Assembly: GCA_964481475.1 (NCBI GenBank)
Contig: CAYZTG010000024.1
Span: 1-13,161, forward strand
Direction of reading: 5' to 3'
Origin: DUQU01 sp964481475
GTDB lineage: Bacteria > Bacillota_I > Bacilli_A > Acholeplasmatales > UBA5453
DNA length: 13,161 nucleotides
Part shown: in pieces, positions 5,379-13,029 of the stretch
Position numbering within the stretch: the stretch's first letter is position 1
How the letters are laid out: each line of letters begins with the position of its first letter
Position numbers and translations under genes: made by a program
The notes under the pieces: generated by a model
Told to the model about the DNA's origin: nothing
The model's database searches: none
Seen by the model: only the letters and a program-made list of their open reading frames with translations

Positions 5379-7568
5379 TTACATAAAATCAAATGGGGAA
5401 ACAACTTTAGGTATTTCCTGATCATTTAAATAAGATCTTAATCTTGTTTGCCTTTTCTCGTTTAGTATTTTCGATGCCTTTTCAATTAAACCCATTTCTC
5501 CTAATAAATATAAATAAGATTTAGCTCTCGTAATCCCTGTATAAAGTAATTCTTTACGCAACATAATACTATATTCATTTGCCAAAGGCATAAAGACAAT
5601 TTTATACTCTGAGCCTTGAGACTTATGAACACTAATAGCATAAGCTAAATTAAGCTCAATTAATTGCTGTTGTTGATAAGTAACATGATTACCATCAAAA
5701 TCAACAATCATCATTTTTCCGTCCTTTGTTTCATAAATATCATGAACTCTACCAATGTCACCATTCATAATATTTCTTTCTGGGGCATTAACGAGTTGAA
5801 TCACTTTGTCGTTTTCGTAAAAAACATTAGTTCCACCCTGGATTGAGGATGTTCTATTAGTAATTAAATGATCTTGACAAGCAATATTAAAGGCGTCTAT
5901 TCCGGCCCTTCCTTTATATCTTGGAATTAAGATTTGAATATCGTTATACAAGTTATAACCATTGTCCAAAGCACTATCCAATAAATTTAAAATAGCTGGA
6001 AAAACTTGATTGAGGTCAATTTTAAGGAAATGGACATCCTCACTCGTTTGATAATCGTAATTGTCTACTGTTTGATTATTAATTTGTGTAGCTAATTCAA
6101 TAATCCCACTATTTTCAGCTTGTCTATGTATTTCTAAAAGTTGAACCACATTAACTTTATTAGATAAGATCATATCTTCTAAAACTTGTCCTGGGCCAAC
6201 ACTTGGCAACTGGTCTTTATCACCAACAAGAATCACTTTTGTCTTTTCATTAATTGATTTAAGTAGCTGTTCCATTAAGTAAATATCAATCATTGAAGTT
6301 TCATCAATTATAATTAATTTTTGCGGTAAAAGATTGGTTTCATCATAATAATACTTTCCTTCATAATCATACCCCAGTAACTTATGAATTGTAAAAGCAG
6401 GTATATCCATAACATCTTGCATTCTTCTTGCTGCTCTACCTGTTGGGGCACACAATCCAATAACCTCTATGATCGAATGATCATTTATATTTAAGTTAAA
6501 AACTTTGGCGTAAACTAAAATTAGACCATAAAGCATTGTTGTCTTTCCAGTTCCCGGTCCTCCAGTTATAATTGTTAAAGGATTTATTAAGGCAGTTTTG
6601 ATGGCAATCTTTTGTTCATAAGTATAACTAATCTTAAGCATTGCTTCTACATTAGTTATCTCGTTGTCAATTAGTTGTTCATCAAATTCTAAATTATTAG
6701 TAAACTTTAAAATATTATTAGCAATGTTTCTTTCTTTCTCATAAACGTCTTTTAAAGTATACGTTCCCTCAAGACATCTAATTTTTTCCTTAAAAGTAAG
6801 TCTTTCAATCCCTTCATCTAAAGTGTCTTCATCAACATCTTTTAAGATTGTTCTAATCGCATGTTTTAATTGTTCAAATGTTAAATAAGTATGTCCCTTA
6901 GAAAAGATATAAGCGTTAATTGCATAAATGATTCCCGCTTCTATTCTTTTATCATCATTTGGGCTAATGCCTAACTTAAGCGCAATTCTATCTATTTTCA
7001 AAAACCCAAAACCAGCTATATCATCAATTATTTGATAAGGGTTTTCAGCTAATATTTCTAAAGCTTGCTTACCATATGATGTGTATAGTTTTGTTGAGAG
7101 TTCTAGCGGAATCTCCTTTTTAATTAATTCTCTCATAATATAATCATGTTCTTGATCTTTTATTATTTCTTGGTAGAGTCTTTCGATTTGAACGGGCGTA
7201 AAAAGCAAGTCCCTCAAAACATTCTTATTCTCTAAAATCCTATCGACTGCATCCAAACCTAAATGATTAACAATTCTTGCTGCTCTAACTGGGCCAATAC
7301 CAGTAAAACTAGGGCTAGATAAATAATTGATCAAAGCAATTCTGTTTCTTGTTTCACTTTTCTCATATGAGACTACCTCATATTGAACTCCATATACTTT
7401 ATGAACTACTTCTTTTGTTTCAAACTTATATGTTGAATCAATTAACAAAGGTGGTAGATAGCCAACTATTGTCTCTATGTTCCCATTTTCTAACTCTATT
7501 TTGTATATTGAATAACCATTTTCCTTATTATAATAAATTTTGTTTATAATTGTCCCTTCTAAGATCAT
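5379..7568 (-). CDS. recD2: ATP-dependent RecD2-like DNA helicase
   Basis: Superfamily 1B 5'-3' DNA helicase of the RecBC-independent RecD2 type, implicated in replication-fork and repair functions in Bacillota. In 729 residues an N-terminal OB-like region (1-70) precedes a helix-hairpin-helix (GIGPVRAARIV, 90-100) and further N-terminal helical domains. The helicase core has Walker A GGPGTGKTT (336-344), motif Ia APTGRAA (374-380), Walker B DETSM (422-426), motif III GDKDQLPSVGPG (449-460), HRQ (481-483), motif V VHKSQGSEY (647-655) and motif VI TGITRAK (677-683). All motifs are intact and the length is typical. The ATG overlaps the transporter stop by 4 nt (ATGA). As last gene of the operon it ends 2 bp from the terminator. 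Confidence 0.96.
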   Translation of the reverse strand: MILEGTIINKIYYNKENGYSIYKIELENGNIETIVGYLPPLLIDSTYKFETKEVVHKVYGVQYEVVSYEKSETRNRIALINYLSSPSFTGIGPVRAARIVNHLGLDAVDRILENKNVLRDLLFTPVQIERLYQEIIKDQEHDYIMRELIKKEIPLELSTKLYTSYGKQALEILAENPYQIIDDIAGFGFLKIDRIALKLGISPNDDKRIEAGIIYAINAYIFSKGHTYLTFEQLKHAIRTILKDVDEDTLDEGIERLTFKEKIRCLEGTYTLKDVYEKERNIANNILKFTNNLEFDEQLIDNEITNVEAMLKISYTYEQKIAIKTALINPLTIITGGPGTGKTTMLYGLILVYAKVFNLNINDHSIIEVIGLCAPTGRAARRMQDVMDIPAFTIHKLLGYDYEGKYYYDETNLLPQKLIIIDETSMIDIYLMEQLLKSINEKTKVILVGDKDQLPSVGPGQVLEDMILSNKVNVVQLLEIHRQAENSGIIELATQINNQTVDNYDYQTSEDVHFLKIDLNQVFPAILNLLDSALDNGYNLYNDIQILIPRYKGRAGIDAFNIACQDHLITNRTSSIQGGTNVFYENDKVIQLVNAPERNIMNGDIGRVHDIYETKDGKMMIVDFDGNHVTYQQQQLIELNLAYAISVHKSQGSEYKIVFMPLANEYSIMLRKELLYTGITRAKSYLYLLGEMGLIEKASKILNEKRQTRLRSYLNDQEIPKVVSPFDFM

Positions 7569-8719
7569 TTTTTTTCACTCATCCTTTGATAATAGATTAA
7601 TAGTATCCCCGCCACTACAAGCAAAATACTTAAAATAACAAATAAATAATGATTAATTTTCCCATAAACTAATCCTGCTAAAATTGGTCCTATAACAGCG
7701 CCTAAAGCAAGCGCACTTTGTCTTAACCCCATTAACATTCCAGTAGTTCCTTTTTGATCATTAATATGATTAATCATTGCCGGCTCATATATTGTCTTAA
7801 AAGCAATGTAGATCATAAAAGTTGTATACATAAAATAAAGAAATTGGTTTTTAGGGACTAAAAAAACTATTACACTAAAGAAACCAGCAAAAATAAGGGA
7901 GATAATTCCAATCTTTAACGACTCATATTTATTTATTAATCTTGGAACAATTAGTAATGTCACAAAAATAGTTACAAACCCTGAGACAAAGTTAATTTGT
8001 CCAACTACACCACTTGTATAATTTAGATCATTAATATATAAATCGATATATTTAGAAAAATTAATAATTGAGATGTTCGCAATCATAATTACAATAAATA
8101 AAAAGATTAATTTACTATCTAGTTCTTTAAGTGCTTTAAAGGAACCAAAAGCACTTCTTTTCGAATCCTTAATCTCTTTTTTATTATCTTTCAAAAATAA
8201 GCTTAAAATTACCATTAAGCCACTTCCAATCGCTTGAATATAAAATATTTTTTTTAGTGCGATTATTTCTCCTAAACTTCCACCAATTAAATAACCAAAG
8301 GAAGCACCTAGAACAACTAAAGCTAAATAAATAGATACGTGTGTTTTTTTATTAACAAGTTCTTCATCGAGTAAATGGGCAATTGTAGAAACTTGAAAGG
8401 CTGCTGTAAAAACTCCTCCTGTAAAGCGAACAATAGCTATTTGATAAGCACTAGTAAATGTGCCAAATAAAAGTTGGCTAATTCCATAACCCAAAAAACC
8501 AATCGCAATAATTACACTTCTTTTTTTGTTATCTCCCAAATTACCCCAAAAAGGAGCTGCTAAAAAAATTCCTAAGTTAACTGTTGCAAAAAAAATCCCA
8601 AACATATAATCATCAATTTGGAGTGATCTTATATATGTTGGTGTAATGGGATGAACCATATTAGTAATAAGGCCTGTCAAAAAGGCAATAAAATGAATAT
8701 ATAATACTCTTTTAGACAC
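7565..8719 (-). CDS. Major facilitator superfamily transporter
   Basis: Secondary transporter of the cytoplasmic membrane, 384 residues, with about twelve transmembrane helices in two halves around a basic central loop (near KDNKKEIKDSKRSAF). Motif A is GNLGDNKKRS (59-68). VRFTGGVFTAAF (97-108) resembles motif B. LGASFGYLIGG (137-147) resembles motif C of drug:H+ antiporters with its Pro replaced, and 'ALGAVIGPILAG' repeats the pattern in the second half. This suggests a DHA1-type exporter, but the substrate is unknown. The start is GTG (8717-8719), sharing one base with the mnmA TAG stop (TAGTG), with GAAAGG a little upstream. It ends in TGA overlapping recD2. It separates mnmA from recD2, which usually lie close together. 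Confidence 0.88.
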   Translation of the reverse strand: MSKRVLYIHFIAFLTGLITNMVHPITPTYIRSLQIDDYMFGIFFATVNLGIFLAAPFWGNLGDNKKRSVIIAIGFLGYGISQLLFGTFTSAYQIAIVRFTGGVFTAAFQVSTIAHLLDEELVNKKTHVSIYLALVVLGASFGYLIGGSLGEIIALKKIFYIQAIGSGLMVILSLFLKDNKKEIKDSKRSAFGSFKALKELDSKLIFLFIVIMIANISIINFSKYIDLYINDLNYTSGVVGQINFVSGFVTIFVTLLIVPRLINKYESLKIGIISLIFAGFFSVIVFLVPKNQFLYFMYTTFMIYIAFKTIYEPAMINHINDQKGTTGMLMGLRQSALALGAVIGPILAGLVYGKINHYLFVILSILLVVAGILLIYYQRMSEKK

Positions 8720-9849
8720 TAATACTTACGCCTTTCATCATTCATATATACTTCATCGATAAAACCACCAGCAACGCAAATTTCACCTTCATAAAACGCA
8801 GCTGCTTGACCAGGAGTGACAGCTCTTTCTTGATTAAGATATTTAACTTCTAAAGTAGTTTCATCTAACCACTCTAAATTAACTAAAACGTCTTTACTTC
8901 TATATCTAAACTTAGCAGTAAAATTACGATTTTTCAATTCTCTGTCTCCTCTAAAAACAACATCTCTCACAATTGCTCTATTTGAATATAAATATTCATT
9001 ATGATAGCCTTGACCAACATATAAGATGTTTTCTTTAAGATCTTTTCCAATAACAAACCACGGAGATTGGTCATAACCTTTTAAACCACCGATATCGAGT
9101 CCTTTTCTCTGACCAATTGTGTAAAAGAAAAGTCCTTCGTGTTCTTTAAGTATTTTATTATCAATTGTTCTCATGGAACCTTTTTTAGTCAAAATATAAT
9201 TAGATAAAAATTCCCCAAAATCTCTCTCGCCAATAAAGCAAATACCTGTACTATCTTTTTTCGAATATACTTCTAAGTTATGTTTTTGAGCAATTTTTCT
9301 AACTTCTTCTTTTGTTAAATCACCAATTGGAAAAATAACTCTTTTTAACTGTTCACTCGTTAATTGAGATAAAAAATAAGATTGATCTTTATTATTATCT
9401 TTCCCTCGTAATAAATGACTAACCCCATTAAGCTCTTTTTTTCTAGCATAATGCCCCATCGCAATAAAATCGGCATCTTTCGATAAAGCATAATCTAAAA
9501 AAGCTTTAAACTTTATTTCATTATTACATAAGATATCTGGATTAGGCGTTCTTCCCTTTTCATATTCATTTAAAAAATAAGCGAAAACTTTATCCCAATA
9601 CTCTTTAATAAAGTCAACCCTCATTATTTCAACTTCCATCTCTTTACTTACTTTTTCAGCATCTTCAAAATCTAATGTTTGTTGGCACTTTTGCTCATTA
9701 ACAGTGGGATTCCCTTTAATGTCATTATTTAAAACTGAATCCCAATTTTGCATAAAGACAGCTTTTACATCATACCCTGCCTCTTTTAATAACACCAAAG
9801 CAGTCGCTGAATCAACCCCACCAGATAAACCTAATAATACTTTCTTCAT
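8719..9849 (-). CDS. mnmA: tRNA-specific 2-thiouridylase MnmA
   Basis: Installs the sulfur of 2-thiouridine at wobble position 34 of tRNA-Lys, -Glu and -Gln, using ATP and a persulfide donor, in the cytoplasm. In 376 residues the PP-loop is SGGVDS (9-14). The catalytic cysteines are Cys108 in TPNPDILCNNEIKF and Cys204 in STGICFIGERDFGEF. MGHYAR (131-136), DQSYFL and the C-terminal barrel with VTPGQAA are all present. The insert 'NWDSVLNNDIKGNPT' is of the type seen in Mollicutes and related Bacilli. The ATG shares one base with the nadE stop (TAATG), with AGGGGAT six bases upstream. The usual partner, a cysteine desulfurase, is not in the window. It appears functional. Confidence 0.96.
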   Translation of the reverse strand: MKKVLLGLSGGVDSATALVLLKEAGYDVKAVFMQNWDSVLNNDIKGNPTVNEQKCQQTLDFEDAEKVSKEMEVEIMRVDFIKEYWDKVFAYFLNEYEKGRTPNPDILCNNEIKFKAFLDYALSKDADFIAMGHYARKKELNGVSHLLRGKDNNKDQSYFLSQLTSEQLKRVIFPIGDLTKEEVRKIAQKHNLEVYSKKDSTGICFIGERDFGEFLSNYILTKKGSMRTIDNKILKEHEGLFFYTIGQRKGLDIGGLKGYDQSPWFVIGKDLKENILYVGQGYHNEYLYSNRAIVRDVVFRGDRELKNRNFTAKFRYRSKDVLVNLEWLDETTLEVKYLNQERAVTPGQAAAFYEGEICVAGGFIDEVYMNDERRKY

Positions 9850-11015
9850 TAAATATCCCCTGGCATTTTATAATAACCTCTAGGTGAAAGCGATAATTTT
9901 ATAACTCTTGGACCTTCAGGCAAAACTTGTCTTTTAAATTGAGCGTTATTTAATCTTTTCAAAAACTCTTTTACAAATAATTTTGTAGTATCTTCACCTA
10001 AACCGAACGCTTCATTTAACAAAAATACTAACTTATCTTCACTATCTCCACATTCTAAACGGCGATAAATTAAAAAATCGTTATACAAATAATTACCCAC
10101 AATTTCTTCTGTTTTTTGTTCTTCCTTTAACTCAGGAGAAATCGGTGTATTTAAAATATCAACTAAAACATCATATAAAAACGGATAAAATGTAATATAT
10201 TCTTTTACATGTCTTTGAACCATCGTTTTAGGCATTCCCATATTAAGTGAATACATACTCATTTGATCAGCATTATAAGTCATAAAACCTAAAGCAATCT
10301 CAGAAAGATTGCCTGTTCCTAAGACAAATCCATGATATTTGTTTGCTAGATTCATTAATGTTTGTGTTCTAATTCTCGCTTGAATATTTTCATAAGTAAT
10401 ATCTTCATTACTTTCATGATTAATCATTTTAAGTTGTTGAGAAACTTCCTCATCAATATTTATTTCTAAAGTAGTTACTTTTAAAAGCTCACTTAATTTT
10501 TTAGCATTTTGATAGGTTCTTTTTGAGGTATGTTTACTAGGCATGATTACACTAATAATTTTTCTTGTATCTAAGTTCATTTCTTTAAAAGTACTATAAG
10601 CAGTTAATAATGCCGCTGTTGAATCAAGTCCTCCAGAAACACCAATAATTACTTGGGCATTATTTAAATGACTAATTCTTCTTGTTAAAGATTTCACTAA
10701 AATTTGCTTTACCTTATTAAACTCATAATTCATTAATAAAGGCATTTGATTAATTGGTGTCGAAAACACATAATTTTCTACTTCAATAAAATCAAGATCA
10801 ATTCTTCTTAAATTATTTTTAAATACCTGCGCTTTATTTGACTTTCTACGTTTAAATTCTATTTCCCCAAAGTCAATATCATAAACATCACTTTTACTTA
10901 TCTTTACTCCATTAAGGGAACCACAACTTAAACTATTATAAGAACCCTCGCCACTAGATTCATTTCTATTACTTCCTAAATGTAAATAAGCCCCTTCATA
11001 AAGATATGAATTAGC
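9849..11015 (-). CDS. nadE: NAD synthetase domain of NadE (second part of a frameshifted gene)
   Basis: ATP-dependent amidation of nicotinic acid adenine dinucleotide to NAD, the final step of NAD synthesis. This frame is open from 11015 (after TGA 11016-11018) to TAA 9849-9851, 388 codons. The first ~80 residues (YEGAYLHLGSNRNESSGEGS ... FGEIEFKRRKSNKAQVFKNN) belong to the end of the glutaminase half, so the frame has no true start of its own. GTG 10767-10769 lies inside the domain linker and is a poor start. The synthetase half shows the PP-loop SGGLDST, YENIQARIRTQTLMNLAN, GTGNLSEIALGFMTYNADQM, TPISPELKEEQKTEE and SPRGYYKMPGD. Family members usually have NGDH where this has NADQ. The synthetase core looks intact. 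Expression depends on how the frameshift just upstream is handled. Confidence 0.85.
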   Translation of the reverse strand, partial: ANSYLYEGAYLHLGSNRNESSGEGSYNSLSCGSLNGVKISKSDVYDIDFGEIEFKRRKSNKAQVFKNNLRRIDLDFIEVENYVFSTPINQMPLLMNYEFNKVKQILVKSLTRRISHLNNAQVIIGVSGGLDSTAALLTAYSTFKEMNLDTRKIISVIMPSKHTSKRTYQNAKKLSELLKVTTLEINIDEEVSQQLKMINHESNEDITYENIQARIRTQTLMNLANKYHGFVLGTGNLSEIALGFMTYNADQMSMYSLNMGMPKTMVQRHVKEYITFYPFLYDVLVDILNTPISPELKEEQKTEEIVGNYLYNDFLIYRRLECGDSEDKLVFLLNEAFGLGEDTTKLFVKEFLKRLNNAQFKRQVLPEGPRVIKLSLSPRGYYKMPGDI

Positions 11016-11614
11016 TCATCTAAACCTAAATAATCTATTTCACTGCTTAAGTTAATTATTAAATTAGCCCCATTTAAGAATAACTCTTCACCTTTAGTGT
11101 TGAGTTCTTTTAAACTATTGTTAAATTCAAAACCAAACTTTATTCCTCTTTTTTCATCAACAAAAAGTAAATTACCCACATTAACAACTTGATTCAGTAA
11201 AGTAATTTGTTGGTCCAATAAATCCGCCCCAGACTTAAACCATCTTCCCTCATTTGATTCACTATTATTAATCATATTAATCTTAGGAACAACACCTAAT
11301 ATTTTATCTCCCTTAAAAACGACCAAAACATTATAAAGATTGCTTTTAACAACTAAAGGAAGCCCAATCGCAATTACTTTTTGATAATTCATTTTTAATA
11401 ATTCTTTTAAAGCCTCTAATGAATTCATTAACACTTCTTCTTGATAAAATAAATCTTGAGCAGAAACACCCGTTAAAACGAGCTCAGGAAAAACAAGCAA
11501 ACTACCTAACCCATTTGCTATTTCTTCTTTAATTGTAATAAGGTTATCCAATGGCTTCCCAACTTTTATTAAAGGGGAAATAGTCGCTATTTTTAAAATG
11601 CCTTTTTTATACAT
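10976..11614 (-). CDS. nadE: Glutaminase-like (CN hydrolase) domain of NadE, truncated by a frameshift
   Basis: N-terminal half of glutamine-dependent NAD synthetase, which normally releases ammonia from glutamine for the synthetase half. It has 212 codons, of which about 208 are domain sequence. The nitrilase fold shows the catalytic Glu44 in FPEL and Lys111 in VVPK followed by EGRWF. The block GVEICED that carries the catalytic Cys reads GFEFNNS here (161-167), with Asn165 in place of Cys. 'NGANLIINLSS' is conserved. After IHIFMKG the frame runs out at TAG 10976-10978, while homologous sequence continues in the -1 frame. The ATG (11612-11614) overlaps nadD by 8 nt, with GGAG nine bases upstream. 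The domain should lack glutaminase activity even if the frame were restored. The joined protein would have about 588 residues. Confidence 0.85.
   Translation of the reverse strand: MYKKGILKIATISPLIKVGKPLDNLITIKEEIANGLGSLLVFPELVLTGVSAQDLFYQEEVLMNSLEALKELLKMNYQKVIAIGLPLVVKSNLYNVLVVFKGDKILGVVPKINMINNSESNEGRWFKSGADLLDQQITLLNQVVNVGNLLFVDEKRGIKFGFEFNNSLKELNTKGEELFLNGANLIINLSSEIDYLGLDELIHIFMKGLIYI
10991..10994 (-). other. nadE: Frameshift site in nadE (run of four G on the coding strand)
   Basis: The coding strand reads ATG AAG GGG CTT here. Stepping back one base after GGG gives GCT TAT TTA CAT and the family-like continuation AYLHLGSNRNESSGEG. One missing G in this run explains the split. Both frames are open only between 10976 and 11015, so the shift lies within those 40 bp; the G-run is the likeliest point. 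The upstream boundary is the in-frame TGA at 11016-11018. Confidence 0.7.
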
Positions 11615-12182
11615 CTTCGCTTACTCCATATAATTTATTTTCTTTAATATATTGATAAACTTTTTCATCAATAACATCTTTATTGCTAGTATCATTTCTA
11701 AATGTTGAACTTGATAATGGCACATTACAATTAACTATCGTAAAATTATCTTTCTGCAAAGTAAAATTATTTTCAATATATTTTTCAATAAAAATATTGT
11801 CTCTTTTAACTACAATTAGTTTGAACTCATCAATAATTTTTTGATAATTAATCCATTTATTTATGTAAAGTAAGTTGTCTGCACCTAATAAAAAATAAAT
11901 ATCTTTTTGATAGATCTCTTTAATCTTAAGTAAACTTTGGTAAGTTCCTTCATATTTATCATCATTTTCTAAATCTAAGATTTCATAAAGATCACTATTA
12001 AAAACCAACTTAAGCATCTCCATTCGATGAAAAAAAGAAACAAAATCATTTTTCCAAGTATATGTATCACCTGTTGGTAAAATAATAATCTTTTCTGGCT
12101 TGAATTGTTCTTCAATCTTCTGAGCTATTTTATAATGAGCTTTCGTTACAGGGTTAAATGTCCCCCCAAATACAATAATCAT
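11607..12182 (-). CDS. nadD: Nicotinate-nucleotide adenylyltransferase
   Basis: Joins ATP and nicotinate mononucleotide to make nicotinic acid adenine dinucleotide, the substrate of NadE encoded next. With the preferred start it has 191 residues. The nucleotidyltransferase signature GGTFNPVTKAH stands at the N-terminus; the first His of HxGH is Thr, as is common in the superfamily. LLGADNLLYINKW and the ATP-binding SSSTFRND near the C-terminus are present. A TTG at 12195-12197 would add five residues but lies inside the -10 box of the promoter. ATG 12180-12182 is the likely start, with GTGGTG just upstream and a leader of only about 8 bases. It is the first gene of the leftward operon. Confidence 0.93.
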   Translation of the reverse strand: MIIVFGGTFNPVTKAHYKIAQKIEEQFKPEKIIILPTGDTYTWKNDFVSFFHRMEMLKLVFNSDLYEILDLENDDKYEGTYQSLLKIKEIYQKDIYFLLGADNLLYINKWINYQKIIDEFKLIVVKRDNIFIEKYIENNFTLQKDNFTIVNCNVPLSSSTFRNDTSNKDVIDEKVYQYIKENKLYGVSEDV

Positions 12183-12196
12183 ATGCACCACTATCA

Positions 12197-12205
12197 ATTA
12201 TATCA
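12197..12205 (-). promoter_or_regulatory. Extended -10 promoter of the nadD operon
   Basis: On the - strand the sequence reads TGATATAAT, a perfect extended -10. There is no good -35. Transcription would begin near 12190, leaving a very short leader before the nadD ATG at 12182. It faces an identical box for plsC 22 bp away. Confidence 0.6.
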
Positions 12206-12226
12206 CATTATTTAATAAAAATATTA

Positions 12227-12235
12227 TGATATAAT
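12227..12235 (+). promoter_or_regulatory. Extended -10 promoter of the plsC-fur operon
   Basis: TGATATAAT on + (hexamer 12230-12235) is identical to the box serving nadD on the other strand. The -35 region (near 12207-12212) is weak. The predicted start near 12242 leaves a leader of about 13 bases containing GGGGGA ahead of the ATG at 12255. Confidence 0.6.
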
Positions 12236-12254
12236 ATTAACTACGGGGGATAAA

Positions 12255-13025
12255 ATGACTGAAAATATAGATACAAAAACGAAAAATACTGATAATGAAC
12301 ATACTTTTACCACTATCAAGGCGAAACCAGTTAAGTTAAAAGACGACTATAACTTTTTTAGTAGAAAGTGGTATTTTTTAATTTTTACGCCTATTTTTGT
12401 TTTCTTTTTAAAGATCTTTATTAGATTTTTATATGCCCCTATCTTTTTAGGTTTTAAAGTAAAAGGAAAGAAAAAATTAAGATCTTATAAAAAAGAAGGA
12501 CACATTTTTATTGCCAACCACATCCATCCTATGGACTCTTATATCCTTGGTTCTTTAATATTTCCCAAAAAGGTTCATTTTACTATGCTTGAATCTAACT
12601 TAGGATTACCTCTTATTGGTAAAATAATGAGATTTTCAGGCGGAGTACCAATTCCTTCAAAGAGAGATCAAATCCCTATTTTTGAAAAAGAAATGAAAGC
12701 CGTTTTAGATAAAAAACATTTTGTAGGAATTTTCCCTGAAGCAGCTTTGAAGCCTTATCATCCATCAATTAGAAATTTTAAAAGAGGAGCATTTCGCTTC
12801 GCTTTGAATGCTAATGTTGCTATAATACCTATGGTATTTGTTCTAAAGGAACCAACTGGTATTTATAAGTTATATAAACGTAAACCTACCTTTGAACTCC
12901 ATATTTTAGACCGATATATCATGGATAAAAAGAGTTCCAAAAGAGAAACAATTATATACCATACAAATAATTTAGAAAATATAGTGAGTACTTATTTTGA
13001 TGAACATAGTACGATAAGGAGGTAA
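12255..13025 (+). CDS. PlsC-like lysophospholipid acyltransferase (1-acylglycerol-3-phosphate acyltransferase family)
   Basis: Membrane-bound acyltransferase that probably adds the second acyl chain to 1-acylglycerol-3-phosphate, giving phosphatidic acid. In 256 residues a polar N-terminus (1-35) precedes hydrophobic helices (about 40-66) and the PlsC domain. Motif I is NHIHPMD (88-94; catalytic His89 and Asp94). GGVPIPSKRD (129-138) fits motif II. FPEAALKPYHPS (160-171) stands where most members have FPEGTRS, and IIPMVFV (190-196) fits motif IV. The variant third motif suggests a subfamily, so the acceptor may differ. The ATG has GGGGGA four bases upstream. The gene ends AGG AGG TAA, so its last codons are the ribosome site of the Fur-family gene 4 bp on. 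Confidence 0.85.
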   Translation: MTENIDTKTKNTDNEHTFTTIKAKPVKLKDDYNFFSRKWYFLIFTPIFVFFLKIFIRFLYAPIFLGFKVKGKKKLRSYKKEGHIFIANHIHPMDSYILGSLIFPKKVHFTMLESNLGLPLIGKIMRFSGGVPIPSKRDQIPIFEKEMKAVLDKKHFVGIFPEAALKPYHPSIRNFKRGAFRFALNANVAIIPMVFVLKEPTGIYKLYKRKPTFELHILDRYIMDKKSSKRETIIYHTNNLENIVSTYFDEHSTIRR

Positions 13026-13029
13026 TAAG

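Noticed and set aside
7565..7568. Use of TGA as tryptophan (Mycoplasma code)
   Set aside because: The MFS gene ends at TGA in an ATGA overlap, and all visible tryptophans are TGG, so the standard code fits.
10767..10769. GTG as an independent start for a separate NAD synthetase
   Set aside because: About 80 residues of family-like sequence lie upstream in the same frame, and no ribosome site precedes this codon.
10976..11018. Programmed -1 frameshift that fuses the two NadE parts
   Set aside because: The site reads ATG AAG GGG CTT, which is not a standard slippery heptamer, and I see no clear downstream pseudoknot. Decay or a homopolymer error is simpler.
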